Shown: in pieces, positions 23,501-35,663 of the stretch
Numbering within the stretch: position 1 is the first letter of the stretch
Layout of the letters: every line of letters starts with the position of its first letter
Assembly (NCBI GenBank): GCA_010645155.1
Contig: JAAGOF010000088.1
Location: 1,149,384-1,213,383, forward strand
DNA length: 64,000 nt
From: Tigriopus japonicus
Taxonomy: Eukaryota > Arthropoda > Copepoda > Harpacticoida > Harpacticidae
Direction of reading: 5' to 3'
Position numbers and translations under genes: made by a program
Notes under the pieces: model-generated
Databases searched by the model: none
What the model was told of the DNA's origin: nothing
What the model saw: only the letters and a program-made list of their open reading frames with translations

Positions 23501-25363
23501 GGAACAGTTCTCCGGTTATGATCCAAGCCTCCAATTTGAATTTGAGGGTCTTGTTACAGAAATCCTCGGTGAAGTTGGCTCGACATGTGAAATTGTTATG
23601 GTTGTCAATCACGTCAAAACTTGGACAAAGAATGGACGACGTCTCGCTCGTATTTCCCAATACTTCGTAAATCACCACAAATTCAGTTGCCTGTGAAATC
23701 AGACTAATTAATTATTATGATTGTGGCAACAAAAGATATTATTAAAATTTTGTAAAGCCTAATTACGAAACTGTGTGCAAACTTGCAAAATTCATGTGAG
23801 TCCTCCAATAGTGCGATCGAGTCTTTCCGACAAAATAAAAAAAAGAACTAATTTAACATTTGAAAGTGCTACTTAAAAACCTTAATTTTTTCTTTTTATG
23901 AATATTTGAAATAAATGTTTTATGCCGTCTTTAACTGTCTTTATAAGATGTAACCAACAAACGGTGACATTCAAATCTGTTCAAGTATGCTCAAGGCAAC
24001 GATGATTAATTGTTTGACATACTTTCGAGATTCTAATTTTTTGAAATATTATTTGTCGATTGTTTAGCACCGCCACATGAGAGGCAAGTCTTTTTTTAAT
24101 TGGTCAATTAAGCTCACAAACAGATACAAATCAAGCATATTTTTTTGCACGCAGAATCTAAAATTCATGTTATTCTTGCGTTGGTCAAACAGTGGACGAA
24201 TATGCTGTTACCTAATGTTTTCTGCCTAATATACTACATAGAATGTTAACAAAAGGATAGTACAGAAAGTATTTGAATTTTCATCATAAGGTTTTTTTTT
24301 GGTTAAAGTTCATCCCTAGCTCCAACGAAACTTACGCATAAGATGGGCCTGAGGATATCTTTGCTCCATGTGAGGTTGGTCAAAGGAGGAAGTTTCCTCG
24401 GGCCACTTTCTTCCGTTTTGATCCCAAAATATAGGTCTGGCTGAAGAAGTTTGACATCCTGGCAATCTTCTAAACGAGCTGTGATGTTACGGTGGTTAAC
24501 TTTGAGCCTCGTTTGAAGCCCTCTATTCAACTCAGTTATCTGCAATCAAGAGACAACGACGCTTTTACAGTACATGGATGATAGATAAGATTTGTTTAGA
24601 TTTCATTCCAAGAGATAAAATGCTACTTTCATATATAGAGTGCGAATAGAATCGTCTATTATCGTTGTAGGATCGAGAAATGAAAGAAGGTTGTTGGTGT
24701 CTTCCTGTTTGAAGCGGATTTTAGACGTTGCTATTTCATGAGTTGCGAGTTGTGTTTTTTTTCGACGAAACGCATGATACTCGTTTCTGGAAGAGCCATT
24801 CTTTTGAATGGTTTTTTTTTTCGAATCATCATCTCAATAGAAGTTGGGCTTCGATCATTGCGTAACAACCAACTTATGCACTTCTTCCAGCCACTTTGGT
24901 GTCAAAAGTTCATCCTTATTAATGACTTAGGGTTGGTACAACAGCTTTTCATCATAAACCTTCCTCGGGTTGGCTTTTAAGGCAGACTTTTTTGACAATT
25001 TGTTAGAAAACCCATCAATCTTTTGTCTAGCGAACATATGACTCTCTTTCAATTTCACCTTGTGATGCATAAATCAAGGGCCGAGTTATTCGGGGGGAAA
25101 ATGGCCTTGATTCCTGTTGTTATTTGTTCCAACAATTAAAAAGTGAAAATGCATGGGCTTACCTCTAATCGACTGGTATTGTTGATTTCGTCATCAGCCT
25201 CTAATACTTCCAAAATGGTTGTCGTCTCGGGTGGGTCTTCAGTGGTTGAGGTCAACTCCTGCTCTTCGGAATCTTCGTCATCTCCAAATACCACCAACAC
25301 CAAGCATGCCAAAACAAGACACCAGAACAAAAGTCCCTTGGGACGGAACCCCAAAACACTCAT
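20536..25363 (-). CDS. Secreted protein with four thrombospondin type-1 repeats
   Basis: Exons (minus): 25163-25363, 24336-24539, 23351-23690, 22979-23147, 22344-22737, 20536-21675. They total 2448 nt, 815 residues, with all phases agreeing. Residues 1-27 form a signal peptide (hydrophobic FWCLVLACLVLVVFG), followed by an acidic Thr-rich stretch. Residues 68-275 are unrecognised, with several cysteines and N-glycosylation sequons. Four TSP1 repeats follow at about 276-327, 332-380, 381-437 and 438-490; each has the WxxW pattern of C-mannosylation sites, CSxTCG-like cores and the closing cysteines. The first is split by an intron. Residues 491-815 are an orphan region with about eight cysteines (CPDQPFNILGFQG, YYKCRHG, HCTPEFGYVD, HCIGPPNVP). 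The donor after exon 5 is an atypical GTCAAT, but it restores exact TSP1 spacing. Likely extracellular or matrix; no membrane anchor seen. Not an ADAMTS, since no protease domain is present. Confidence 0.88.
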
Positions 25364-26315
25364 AGCTCATGAATTAGAAACGAAACTAATCCTACGAATC
25401 ACATAGACAACATTTCTTTCTCCTGACTTGCGTACCAAGCGTTTCCTCACTGACACACATTTCTTCAAGTTCGTGTTGTTCGATTCAATCCATCACTCGA
25501 AACTTCTCTTGGTCCGTTTGGAGGCAACAGTGTGATGTGTTCTATCATTGATGGTAATCAGCCAATAAAAGCGACACGGCCCATCCTCAGTTCAACTGTA
25601 CCTTTGGAATAGGCTGCGGACCACACAACAAAGAATAGGACGATGTTGATGATGATGATAAGTACATACACACGATGTACAGTACTTCTTGATGTGGCAG
25701 AGCTGCAAGCAAACGTCTCAAAACGACGGACGACCTAGGTGCTCTATGGAATGCTTGAAGAGGGGATCTCATCTCTTTGATTGCATGTTCGAACTCACTT
25801 TGAGAATGGTCCTACTCCTCCTCCTCCTGCAACAACCATTCAAAGACAACATTGGCCATAAAAAGCCACTACTACTGTATAAAAGTTCCTGTCACCTTCA
25901 CAATATGACCAAAACTAATCCCGATTGCACAAAGAAGTCAGGTTTATTGGATTGACAAAGTCGTTACGTTGAAACTGGTCTCGAGTTGGTTGTTGAGAAA
26001 ATGAGAAAGAGTTTGGATTCAACTTTGGTTAGAATTTTGGCAGTGGAAGGGAAAGAAAAGGCGAGGTCTGTCAAGATGGCAGACTCGCTAACTTGGTTGG
26101 AGAGGTTGGCCAACTTTGGTTTGCATGAATTTTTCGGAGAGAACGATATCATCGTTCCCTCATAATCGTGGCTTCATAAAATGGTAAAAATCGAGAGTTC
26201 TTGAGCGTCAGACTATATAGCACTGCTCTAGAAATATGACCTGTGATTAGTTGATTGAATGTGCTTTGAAAATTGTATACATTGCACACAACCAAAAAAG
26301 AAGGTTTTAGTATTG
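25364..26315. other. 5' flank of the TSP1-repeat gene
   Basis: About 950 bases upstream of the minus-strand start at 25363, expected to hold its promoter and leader. On the plus strand there is a CCAAT at 25562-25566. I see no convincing TATA element. Frames at 25689-25955 and 25964-26152 look like chance. Confidence 0.4.
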
Positions 26316-26541
26316 GTTAGTTACCGGTGGACCGCAGCCCACATGTGGCCCAAGGGTGGTCTTTGGGGAAAGTCCAAAATAGTGAGCCTACGACCCATTC
26401 ATAGTACTGTGCTCGTGGGTCCAAAGCTCTTTCATCGTTAATTTGTGGGCCCCTGTAACTACCAACGTCTGTTTGGTGGGCCCCCAGATAACATGTAATC
26501 GAATTTGTGGGCGTCGGCCCGAAATTGGTTGCCGACCCCTG
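26316..26541 (-). mobile_element. hAT-like MITE, CAGGGGTCGGC family, copy 2
   Basis: An inverted copy of the element at 13398-13623: read on the minus strand it opens CAGGGGTCGGCAACCAATTT at 26541 and shares the GGGCCCACCAAAC, GGTAGTTACAGGGGCCCAC and CACTATTTTGGACTTTCCCC segments. The far end near 26316 is worn (CCACCGGTAAC against CCACTGGTTGCC). It lies 15 bases from the next hAT element. Confidence 0.75.
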
Positions 26542-26556
26542 GTGTAGAGTAATAAC

Positions 26557-27771
26557 TAGGGATATCATTCTCTAGTAAATGCAACTTTTTGCAATTTTCC
26601 CGCTTATTTCCATTTTTTGCAATTTTCAGGTTTTGTGCAATTTTCATGTATTTTCCCGAGATTCCCGCCAGAAACCTCCTCCATTTGTGCAAAAACTGGT
26701 TTTGAGTACAACAATTATTCTAAGTGGCTAAAATAGTGCCAAATATTTCAGTCGTATAGGGAAGCAGACGACAACTTTATGGGCTTTTGCAGTCCTTGTG
26801 TTATATCGAAAATAAAGTAACACAAATCAAAAGTGGTGGAACTTTATTCAAGTGAACGTGCCGAGCACATCATCGAAACTTCTCGAACTTAATAGAAAAG
26901 AACGGAAGAAAGAAGAAGGAACAGAAACGAGTTATTGGAGACGGAAGCGGGAAAGAAACTTGATTTGAAATCATCACAGTCCTTACATTGAATAATGATA
27001 AATATATCTGACCGTAGTTTGATGGCAGCACATTGGAAAGTGCATTCCGAGTTATCTTGGAGTTAAAACTTTTCACTGAGTCATTAAAGTTTGCCTCAAG
27101 TTCATATTAGTGATGGATTTAATTTGATTTCAATCTGTTCAATCTTTTAGAACTGCCACCAATGCCATTGATCTTGATGGCACCCCAGGCCGAAGTCTTC
27201 AATAACAGGCTCACTTTTTGGATATTCTCTATAAACGAACGGACTTTTCGCAGAAGTGACAAATGTACAGTTTACGTGAATTGGCAGTCACAACGAATTA
27301 TCGCACAAAAATGATTGAACAAATTGAAAATCAGATTGAACTCTTTCATTAGTTGATACTTCGTGCATTCGTATTTGGCAGCAATTTCAAATTTTCGAGC
27401 CCTGAATAATTCGAGTCAAAAGCCAAAATTTACTCCTAACGCCATCTATTGTACTTTCCTCAAACTCGTGTGAAACGTTCAAAGGCTTGTATAACGAGAG
27501 ATTCGTAGAAAAGCTAAACAACAAAAAATCCTTTTGTTTACAAACAAGCACCCATTCACCTTTGTTCATAGATGGTTTCCCAGAATTCAATGGAACACTT
27601 CATTGTTAACATGTAAGAGCAAATAAACTTTGCAAGCCCCATTTAAGACCATTCAAAAAGGTCTTTCCCAGAATGGAGGTTTTGTGCAATTTACAGTGCA
27701 ATTTTTGCCGTTTTTTGTGCAATTTTTTGCGCAATTTAGGCCATTTTTTGTGCAATAGAATGACATCCTTA
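26557..27771. mobile_element. hAT-like element with perfect 8-bp target duplication
   Basis: 1215 bp. Flanking octamers GTAATAAC (26549-26556 and 27772-27779) are identical. The ends TAGGGATATCATTCT and AGAATGACATCCTTA are inverted with two mismatches. Near both ends the word TGCAATTTT, or GTGCAATTTT, is repeated many times. The middle has no transposase frame, so it is non-autonomous. The intact duplication suggests a fairly recent insertion. Confidence 0.88.
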
Positions 27772-27779
27772 GTAATAAC

Positions 27780-28280
27780 AACCTTTTTGAAAGTAAAGTT
27801 CTAATAAGGATGTTCAATCATATCTTTTTTTCGTTCTGGATGCGTTTAATTTAATGTATAAAAGATATATGATAAGAGAAGTCGGTTTTGACAGTCAATA
27901 TACCAATATAAGTATACAACCAATTAGTATAAGACCAATATAAAAAGTTTTAATGCATCTCTTATACTCAAGCAACGGATGAGGTTAGGTTACACTTACA
28001 GTTCCTCTCATCTTGAATGACATTTTTAAGGTGAATCGCTTATTCGGAATGGATTCTAGATACAGTAACTAAGAATGCTCCAGCTTTGCCTTACAACCAG
28101 GAACAATTTTTCAATCGACCTGAATTTTTGACACTCTTGGAATACGACGTGTTGTGATAGATGACAGTTTCAGGAACAGGTACTTCAAGTGGATCACTTT
28201 TTCCGAGGAGCTGTACTGTCCCTCGTTCTTTCTTTTCTGGTTCTCTCTGGCTATTTCAAACCATTGAGTTCTTTTAAATT
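27780..28280. other. No gene recognised
   Basis: About 500 AT-rich bases between two transposons. Nothing recognisable. Confidence 0.4.
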
Positions 28281-28581
28281 TTAGAGGGAGTGTGAGCCTA
28301 AGAATGTGTCACGGGTCGCCAACTATTGAGCGGACAAAAGTGCGGGAACAATGCAACCATGCAATTAATGAATCAGATGTGGAATTGATTAATGTTTATG
28401 GGTCATTTTTTCTTATTGCTAGTGGTCACTTTCTTGAAAGGCACGAAGACTTCACTAGGTGACCACGGTCACACCAACTGTCCACTCAACAGTTGTGAGG
28501 GCGACATTTTCCTCATAAACTCAACGCATTCCGCCCCGCTTGCCAAATCAGCCTGACTAAAGCTTGCATGCTATCTAGTGA
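28281..28581 (-). repeat. MITE-like repeat, family A copy 2
   Basis: Inverted relative to copy 1 at 355-861 and about 200 bases shorter: the segment corresponding to roughly 458-650 of copy 1 is absent. Shared words include CTTTCAAGAAAGTGACCACT (as the complement here) and the GCGGACAAAAGTGC motif near one end. It gives a simple unmodified reference for the insertion points in copy 3 at 41808-43990. Confidence 0.75.
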
Positions 28582-28756
28582 TTACTAAATGATTTAAGTT
28601 TCGCACCTTTGTATTCTACTCCTCTTTATAATTTCATATTTTTGCAAGAGAACTCTCTTGATCTTGGACATGAACTGCAAGCCTTTAACAAGAAAAAATA
28701 CATTCATGATCGAGACCAAAACCTGTTTGTGCGTGATGTTCCTTTTCACGAGTTGA

Positions 28757-28938
28757 TCAAAATACTATTTATGCACCTGCAAAGGAAGGGAGTAATGGCC
28801 AAAATCCGGCGGAGGGAGTTTCATTTTATTGGCGACCCGAGGGCGTCAGCCCGAGGGACGTCAATTAAAATGAAACGAGTGATGTCGGATCTTGGCCATT
28901 CCTCCCTTCATTTGTGGGTGCATATGGTATTTTGTTGA
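28757..28938. repeat. Large foldback (hairpin) element
   Basis: Two arms of about 87 bases (28757-28843 and 28852-28938) are complementary over nearly their whole length, around a centre of about eight bases. Matching arm words include AGGGAGTAATGGCCAAAATC against the complement of GATCTTGGCCATTCCTCCCT, and GTTTCATTTTA against TAAAATGAAAC. The 109-codon frame at 28609-28938 runs through it and is not considered a gene. Confidence 0.85.
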
Positions 28939-30054
28939 CCAACTTATCCTTTTTGGGACTTCCGTTACAATTTTTCAACCCTGAAAATCAGTTCAACCAT
29001 GGACATTCGTACTATCCAACTAGCATGCTTTGCTTACTCAATACCGGTATTAGGAGCAAGCTCCGTTCACCTCAAGTACATCAGTTGGTGTGTTGGCTAC
29101 TCAGTGACATGGTATAAAAGCCTACCACGACCACTTTTCAGGATCATTCCCCGTCAATGAGACAGGGGCTTCAGACGTGCAAATAACTGTGCGTACGAGA
29201 TGTATTTGTAACCACATGATTCATTCATAGGGCAATAAAATGATTGGTAGGGTAGTAAAGTAAGTTGTAGGTGAATAATATTTTGGACCTGACCTCTTCG
29301 AGCTTGGAGGAAGTCTCATAAAAGGAGAAGGCGGTCAATAAAAATAAGAACTTCCCATTTCTTTTTAGACAAAAACTTCTTTTTAACCGAGCTCTTTCAC
29401 CACGTCCATTAGCAACGCCCCAAGCAGTTCTAGAAATCTTCCTACTGTGTGTCTAAATTTGCCTTTTGGCACATTTTTTTGTGACCACAAGTACCCACTA
29501 CCAATTTCAAGCTTATTAGTTACTTTCCAGTTGGAAAGGTCGGGAAGAAAATTTAAGCCTCTAGAATACTCTCTTCATAATGAAGTATTTAGCTTTGTGT
29601 ACATCCGGAAAGGACTCATTTTGTCAGATGGGGAAATCCCATGAATAATCATTTCTATTTACTTCTGGCTACACATTTGGAAGTTGGAGGCCAAAAAAAT
29701 CCATGAATAGTTGTATTTCACATTTAAAGAATCAATATAGATTAAACACGACATCTTAACAACACTTGCAGAAAATATTACCTCAACAACCATGTCACTA
29801 GGATGGATAAGTCGAATATCACAATCATCACTCGTTGGACTTGAAATCTGACAAGTTAAAGCGAATTTTTGCTATGAAAGGGAAAATTCAGAAGTATGAA
29901 AAATTTCTGTCATCCTTCAAATCCTCGTATTTTGAACTTTTCTCGCTGAGAAGTCCAATTAAGGGAGAAACTGGGCTCAAAGTTTCTCTTCAAGTTGGAC
30001 CGCAAGTTGAATATGTCAATGTCAAGATATCTCATATGCACACGGGTGAGAAGT
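28939..30054. other. No gene recognised
   Basis: About 1.1 kb downstream of the receptor gene's last exon. No known repeat seen. The frame at 29835-30140 overlaps the antisense of that exon and is a shadow. Confidence 0.4.
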
Positions 30055-33000
30055 CTAAATATATGAGACCTTTAAAGATGGAATGGGTCTTCCAAAAAAT
30101 GATTCGTCAAAGGAAGACACTTTCGTTGGACGTTTTTTGAAGATCATATGCCTTTTAGATGATCTGTCTGACTCTGGCACACTGTTAATGGATGGAGAAC
30201 GCATGAACTCTGGACAGATCGTGGAACAGTAACGAATACTGGCTGTGGCTCCACTGTTAGACATCTCATGGTCACTGACAACATCGTTCAATTCTGAAGG
30301 TTGATCCGTTGAGTGAGAGCAATCTGGAACAAAAGATAGGCCTTTGTCATAATTATTTCTCTTTCTCAGGGGAAGATTCATAAAAATGATGATGAAATGA
30401 GCAGAAAAACACGGATTGGAACCAAATTGGATCAAATTTTGTTAATAATCCCATTCTTGGAACAAAAGAATCACGTGGGCTTTCCAAGTCCCAGATGGGT
30501 GAAATTGGAGTTGCCCGGGATGATTTGGTACAAGAATGCAATTAACTTCTTCGGGAACACAAGATAATTTCTTGACCAAATTACAAAGTTTGCCAAGAGG
30601 CACTCTTATTAATCTACTTTTAACTTGTTGTTGACTTGTTTTACTTGTGCCATGTTAAATTTTAGTAATAAAACACAATGCGAATTGTAGAGGACATTTA
30701 GAATTAGATACGTTGGTCTACCATGGTCCGAGCATGGTATGAAATGTGTTGCGTTTTGGTTTTTGACAAATGGTGTTTTTGATTCGGCCCAAATGCTTGA
30801 GTATCATTATTCGTATTGTAGCCTGTTTTTTAACAAAATACTTCTTAATGCCCCCATTATCTCGCCAATTTTAACCAAATTGGCCAAGGACGATTTCTTT
30901 GGCTTGGCGCATAGTACTTGCATCCTCTTTCTTAACATCTTTTGGCGAATTCTTTAGGCTTGGGTAAAAATCCTATGAAACCAATGAAAGATCTAGACAA
31001 AACAAAGATTTTACAATATATGTCTTTAAATGAATAAAGAATATCATTTGAGATTTCATTGTACTAATATGGCTGAACATCTGCTCGAGATAAATTGGTA
31101 AAATGTGATGTCTATGCCAATCTACAGCCCCTTTTGACAGCTATCACTTCAGTTTTGGAAATGCTAGCAATTTGTTTTAGGGATTTGATTACTTTATATA
31201 ACCTAAAATATAATAATTGGTTTAATGAAAGTTGTACATTTTGACACTTTGACGCTGAAAAACGTATTTAAAAATCTTGACATTTCATCAGTGAGAGCTA
31301 AGCAATCCACCGTGCTTGGGAAAGACTTCCCTACTAACGTAAACGGCGAAATGAGGAGCGGTCTCCAGTTTGCAGTCCTCTATGTCCTAGCCCATCTGAT
31401 TTGGGTAATCAAACTCTCGTGAAACGGACTATTTGGCATATTTTTTATTTATTTTTGAGTTAAAACCTCAAGTCAAAAGAAATAACTTTCCCATCTAAAT
31501 ATTTTCGAGAGGCTTATACGATAAATAAGAATATGTTGGTGTACATTAGAAACACACCTGGTTGATGCTGTTCCACAATGATCTCAGGAGAGTTATTGTT
31601 GTTTTGATTCTGATGGTGTAACCGCATCTCAATCAAATTTCTTGGGCGCCTTCGACCGATGGTTGAAGAATGACGAGAGGAAAAACGCTTGAAAATGCCG
31701 GAGATTTCATTGCGCACACCCTCATTACGATATCCATATAAAATTGGGTTGATGCAAGCGGATGACATTCCAATAACGTGACAAATGATGAATACGATAA
31801 GCATCAACTCGTGTTTATCCTAAAGAGAAAGTCAAGCATAGAATGCTAAAAATATCTAGTGTCAAAATGAGTGAAGCATCATCTTGTGCAAATAACTCGA
31901 GCCATGGGTAATTGTTGACTCAAAATAGCTGAAAACAAATTGATCAAGCTTGCTTGGTCATGTTTTTGCCATTTAACCTTCTCAGTTGATTACCTAAAAC
32001 GCTCTTACCTCAAACAAATCAGTGGAATCAATGACCAGACTGAGTCCGTTTAAAGGCAACCAACACAGACAAAAGAACAAGGAGATGATAAAAAGCATCG
32101 TGTTGGTTCTTCTGGCCCTTTTCCGATCGGATATTTTCTCCTTGCGGACAATGCGGTTCTTTTGAAGATACGAGTAGATCAGCATATAAAGAACCGAAAT
32201 GATGGTCAAAGGGATTCCAAACTGGCACACCAATGAGAAAATGGAATACAAGTGACGCTGGTTGTTTGAGTGAATTAGAGAGGTGGAACCATTGCCTGCA
32301 AGAGACACGTCATTAAACCGTTGAAAACCAATAATAACACGTTTATATCAAAACAGTTAGGATTAGGGGTGCAGATTTCTGGCAAATAAAACATCCCTCT
32401 TAGGGCCCAAAAATGGCAAATAAAAGTGTCCAAATTGGCAAATAAAATGGTAAATAAACAAAAAAATGGCAAATAAAATGGCAAATCGACACGAAAAATT
32501 ACCAAAATTTAGCAAAACTGGCTACTAAATTTGGAAAATCATACTTACGTTTCACAAACAATAAAGTGGAATAATGCAAGTGTACAAACATTTAAGAGAA
32601 AATTGTTTTATTACGTCGAATAATCAATACATCCTTTAAACAAAACATTTTGAAGAAATTTGTTTTTTCCTATTTTTGAACAAAAAGACTATTTTTGCAT
32701 TTAATTGCCCAAAAACTGGCAAATTTTGTATTTATTTGCCCAAAAATGGCAAATAAAATGAAAAATGGCAAATAAACTATAAAAGCAAACAAATAGCAAA
32801 TAAACATGTTTTTGGGCATAAAATCTTATTTGCCTGAAATCTGCACCTCTAGTTAGGATTTTGGGGCCAAAAATTTGAATCATTTTACCTTGCATGTTCC
32901 AATCCTCAATACAAAAGACAATCTCAGACCAAGGGATATCAAAGTCGATGGTGACATCGGCGCTCTCTTCTTGACTTTCTTCTTGGCTGTTTGAGCCTTT

Positions 33001-35663
33001 TTGGCCTTCATTGTCTGACGATGATTGGAGAGCGGCTGGGACGTGAAGGTGAGAGTTATTATAGATGGGTGTTGACATTAGAAGCGATGTCAAGATGAGA
33101 GCCAATAATATGGCAATGGCCTAAATGAGAAGAAAGAGACAGCAAAGTTATTTATTACTAATTTCCAACGTTTTGATGACCGATACACGAACTTCGTCGA
33201 TTAGAAAGGTAAAAAGTGCCGCACATAATTAACCTTTTGAGTCGACGGGTAATAATTACTTGTTAATGTGGTGTCTCACATTTACGACCTTTAATCATGT
33301 CTGCATCTCCTAAATGACACATGACCTTACTAATGTTGGTGATAAGGCCGCTAAGACGTAGTAAGATCTATGTAGAGATCTCAAATATACTGATTTTGAG
33401 TGGAACGCTAGTAAGAAAATGAGTGGTCGAAATGAACTAGACGAAGGCCACGAAGAGATAGTACATCATTTTAGACTTTGTTCTTTTCCAGTTTATTTAG
33501 AATAAGTTCAAATCATAGTGCCGCTTCGTGACGTCTTTGATAAGCCTGTTGGCACCTTTTTACGAGAAGGGCTATTGGAACATTTAGGTTATGAAAACAA
33601 AATCCTTTCCTCCAGGCATTCGAAAGAAATTTCGAGTTCAAGGATCTTCTTGCGCCCTGTTGTTGCTTTAACACCATGTACCAGACATCATGCAACAAGG
33701 TGTATCTTAATCAAGACGGAGGGGGAGAGGCGAAATTTTTAATGCCAGGGTCAAAGGGTAAAAAATGGTTTGGTCGAAGAAAATAAACGCTCTTATTGTA
33801 TCGCTTCACGACACACAAGCATTGCAGTATAACCAACGACTCCAAATGAGACACACTATGTTGAAAGCTTCAAAGTCCACAAAAGCTCTCTGGGAATCAA
33901 GTACGAGGAATGGTCCATAATTTACCGACCTCTTATGAAATGAGATCGAAGGTAAAATACCGTATATCGTTTCACGTATCAGACAATATTTTGAAAACAC
34001 AGACTTTCTGTACTTGGAAAAATCCAGTCACGGAAGTACTGAACATAAGCCAGCAAATAGAAACCCTAAAATAATTCGTTTACATCCACCCACATCGGGG
34101 GTTTTCCACTCTTCCAACTTCTTGATAATTGCTACGAACCTATTTCACCGTCTTGGACGAAAACTAATCAGCATCTTAATCTGGTCTCTGAGGTATAAAC
34201 AGTCCGACGAGAGCTAATTTTCCAAGTTTTCCAATCCCAATTCAAGATTAACTCTGGTCAATGATTGCCATTCTCATCATGAAGAATTGAAGGGTACAAA
34301 TGCTTGAAAGGAAGTCTCGGAGCTTCCTGATAAGTAGGGTTGTTGAAATCCGGTAAATGAGCTGAACACATGAAAAAAGGGTAAAAGGGGGTCAAATTTG
34401 CCCAAAAAGAATCTGCAAGAGGTAGAATATGCAAGAAAACAACTATATTCGCTGGCAAACAAGAGCCTTGTTCCATTGGAACAAGAGTGCCCCAATGTCT
34501 GTCCTGAACATCTCTAACTGGCAGTATTTTGGATTTTTGGCAGTCTTAGTTGGAAACCACCTGGCAACCCTGTACCAGACTTGAGATGGGTGACATTGGC
34601 ATTTTTGCCGTCGACGGAGATCCCAACACAGGAGGAATTGTTAATGTCAACACTGACACCAGCACCGGTTGTGAAAGTGTTTATGTACAACAATTTTCAG
34701 TTTTTTGAAAAAAGAAATAACGAAATCTTATGCGTCTCGCCACCCCGACACCGACTTCTCGCCCACCCCTACTCCAAACTGTTTACCCTCCAAACGAGCG
34801 ACCTAAGCATGGCGTCGTTAAACTTGAACATCTTGTTGTGAATTCACTTAAAAATCCGGTATGTTGATTTTTTTCAAAGTTTGTAACATTGCCACATTAA
34901 GGCGGGAAATAAATTAGATTTTTTGCTAAAAACAATGCAGAAAGGGCGTTAATGTGCGTTTCATGCAGTAAAGGTTGTTTTCTGCCCAAAAAGCTTATTC
35001 ATCAGATTTCAAAAGTCCTACTGATAAATAGCAACTACTATACATTTAGAAACAAAAGGGCCTTACTTGAACAGGCGAGAGTTGCCTTGAGTTTGCCCTC
35101 ACGATACACCAATATCGATCGAAGGCAATGACCACGATGGTGAGAGATGTCATATAGACCACGAAGCAAGGAGCAGCCTTCACAGTTCGACACAGGTACA
35201 GACTATCATGGCCAAAAGGCCAATATTTAGTCAGAACATCCACAGCGCTGAAGGTCATTGTGACACAAAGGACTGAAAAAAGATGGATTGTTTTCGTCAG
35301 AAATCAACAATGCATGAGGGGGTTTTGCATCGCCCACATTTTGGTATTCCTATTGAAGTAGATTAGTGAGGATTAAATCTATATTTCCGAAGAACAGGGG
35401 TTTCAATAGAACTCACGCATGTCTGCAAGGGTCAGATTCAAGATGAAAATATTCCTGGCACTCCAAATCTCTTTCCTACGAATCACAGAGAAGAACACCA
35501 AGGTGTTGGCTCCAAACGCCGTTCCAATGAGAAATGTGTACACGAGGGTGAAGATCGAATACCAAGGTTGAGCAATGGACCGATTGGCACGGTACATGTC
35601 CAATAAGATCTCTTGAGCCTTGGCCATGGCAGCCTCGTGAGATTCATTGAAAGATTCGTTCAT
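30055..35663 (-). CDS. NPFR: Neuropeptide F/Y-like class A GPCR
   Basis: Exons (minus): 35417-35663, 35067-35272, 32889-33120, 32009-32295, 31558-31819, 30055-30323; 1503 nt, 500 residues, phases agreeing throughout. The N-terminus has N-glycosylation sequons (NES, NRS). Seven membrane segments are visible. Class A marks: NLTLADM in TM2, C110 pairing with C221, DRY at 134-136, CWLP at 306-309, NPILY at 348-352. The KRARRTNTMLF loop, CIEDWNM in loop 2 and VIGMSSACINP in TM7 resemble arthropod NPF receptors. Such receptors bind NPF-type peptides at the cell surface and usually couple to Gi; ligand and coupling here are inferred. Extracellular loop 2 is long (about 50 residues, Ser/Glu/Gln-rich). 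The cytoplasmic tail is long and Ser-rich, with the final 89 residues from a separate exon. A splice acceptor 15 bases before the ATG implies an upstream leader exon. A hAT element sits in one intron. Confidence 0.85.
32364..32851. mobile_element. hAT-like MITE in receptor intron, perfect TSD
   Basis: 488 bp, between receptor exons 3 and 4. Octamers GTTAGGAT (32356-32363 and 32852-32859) are identical. Ends TAGGGGTGCAGATTTC and GAAATCTGCACCTCTA are inverted with one mismatch. The word GGCAAATAAAA, or close variants, recurs along both halves. No coding capacity. It is well preserved and so probably young. Confidence 0.9.

Noticed and set aside
28609..28938. 109-codon plus-strand frame
   Set aside because: It runs through a near-perfect foldback element; the length is explained by the palindrome.
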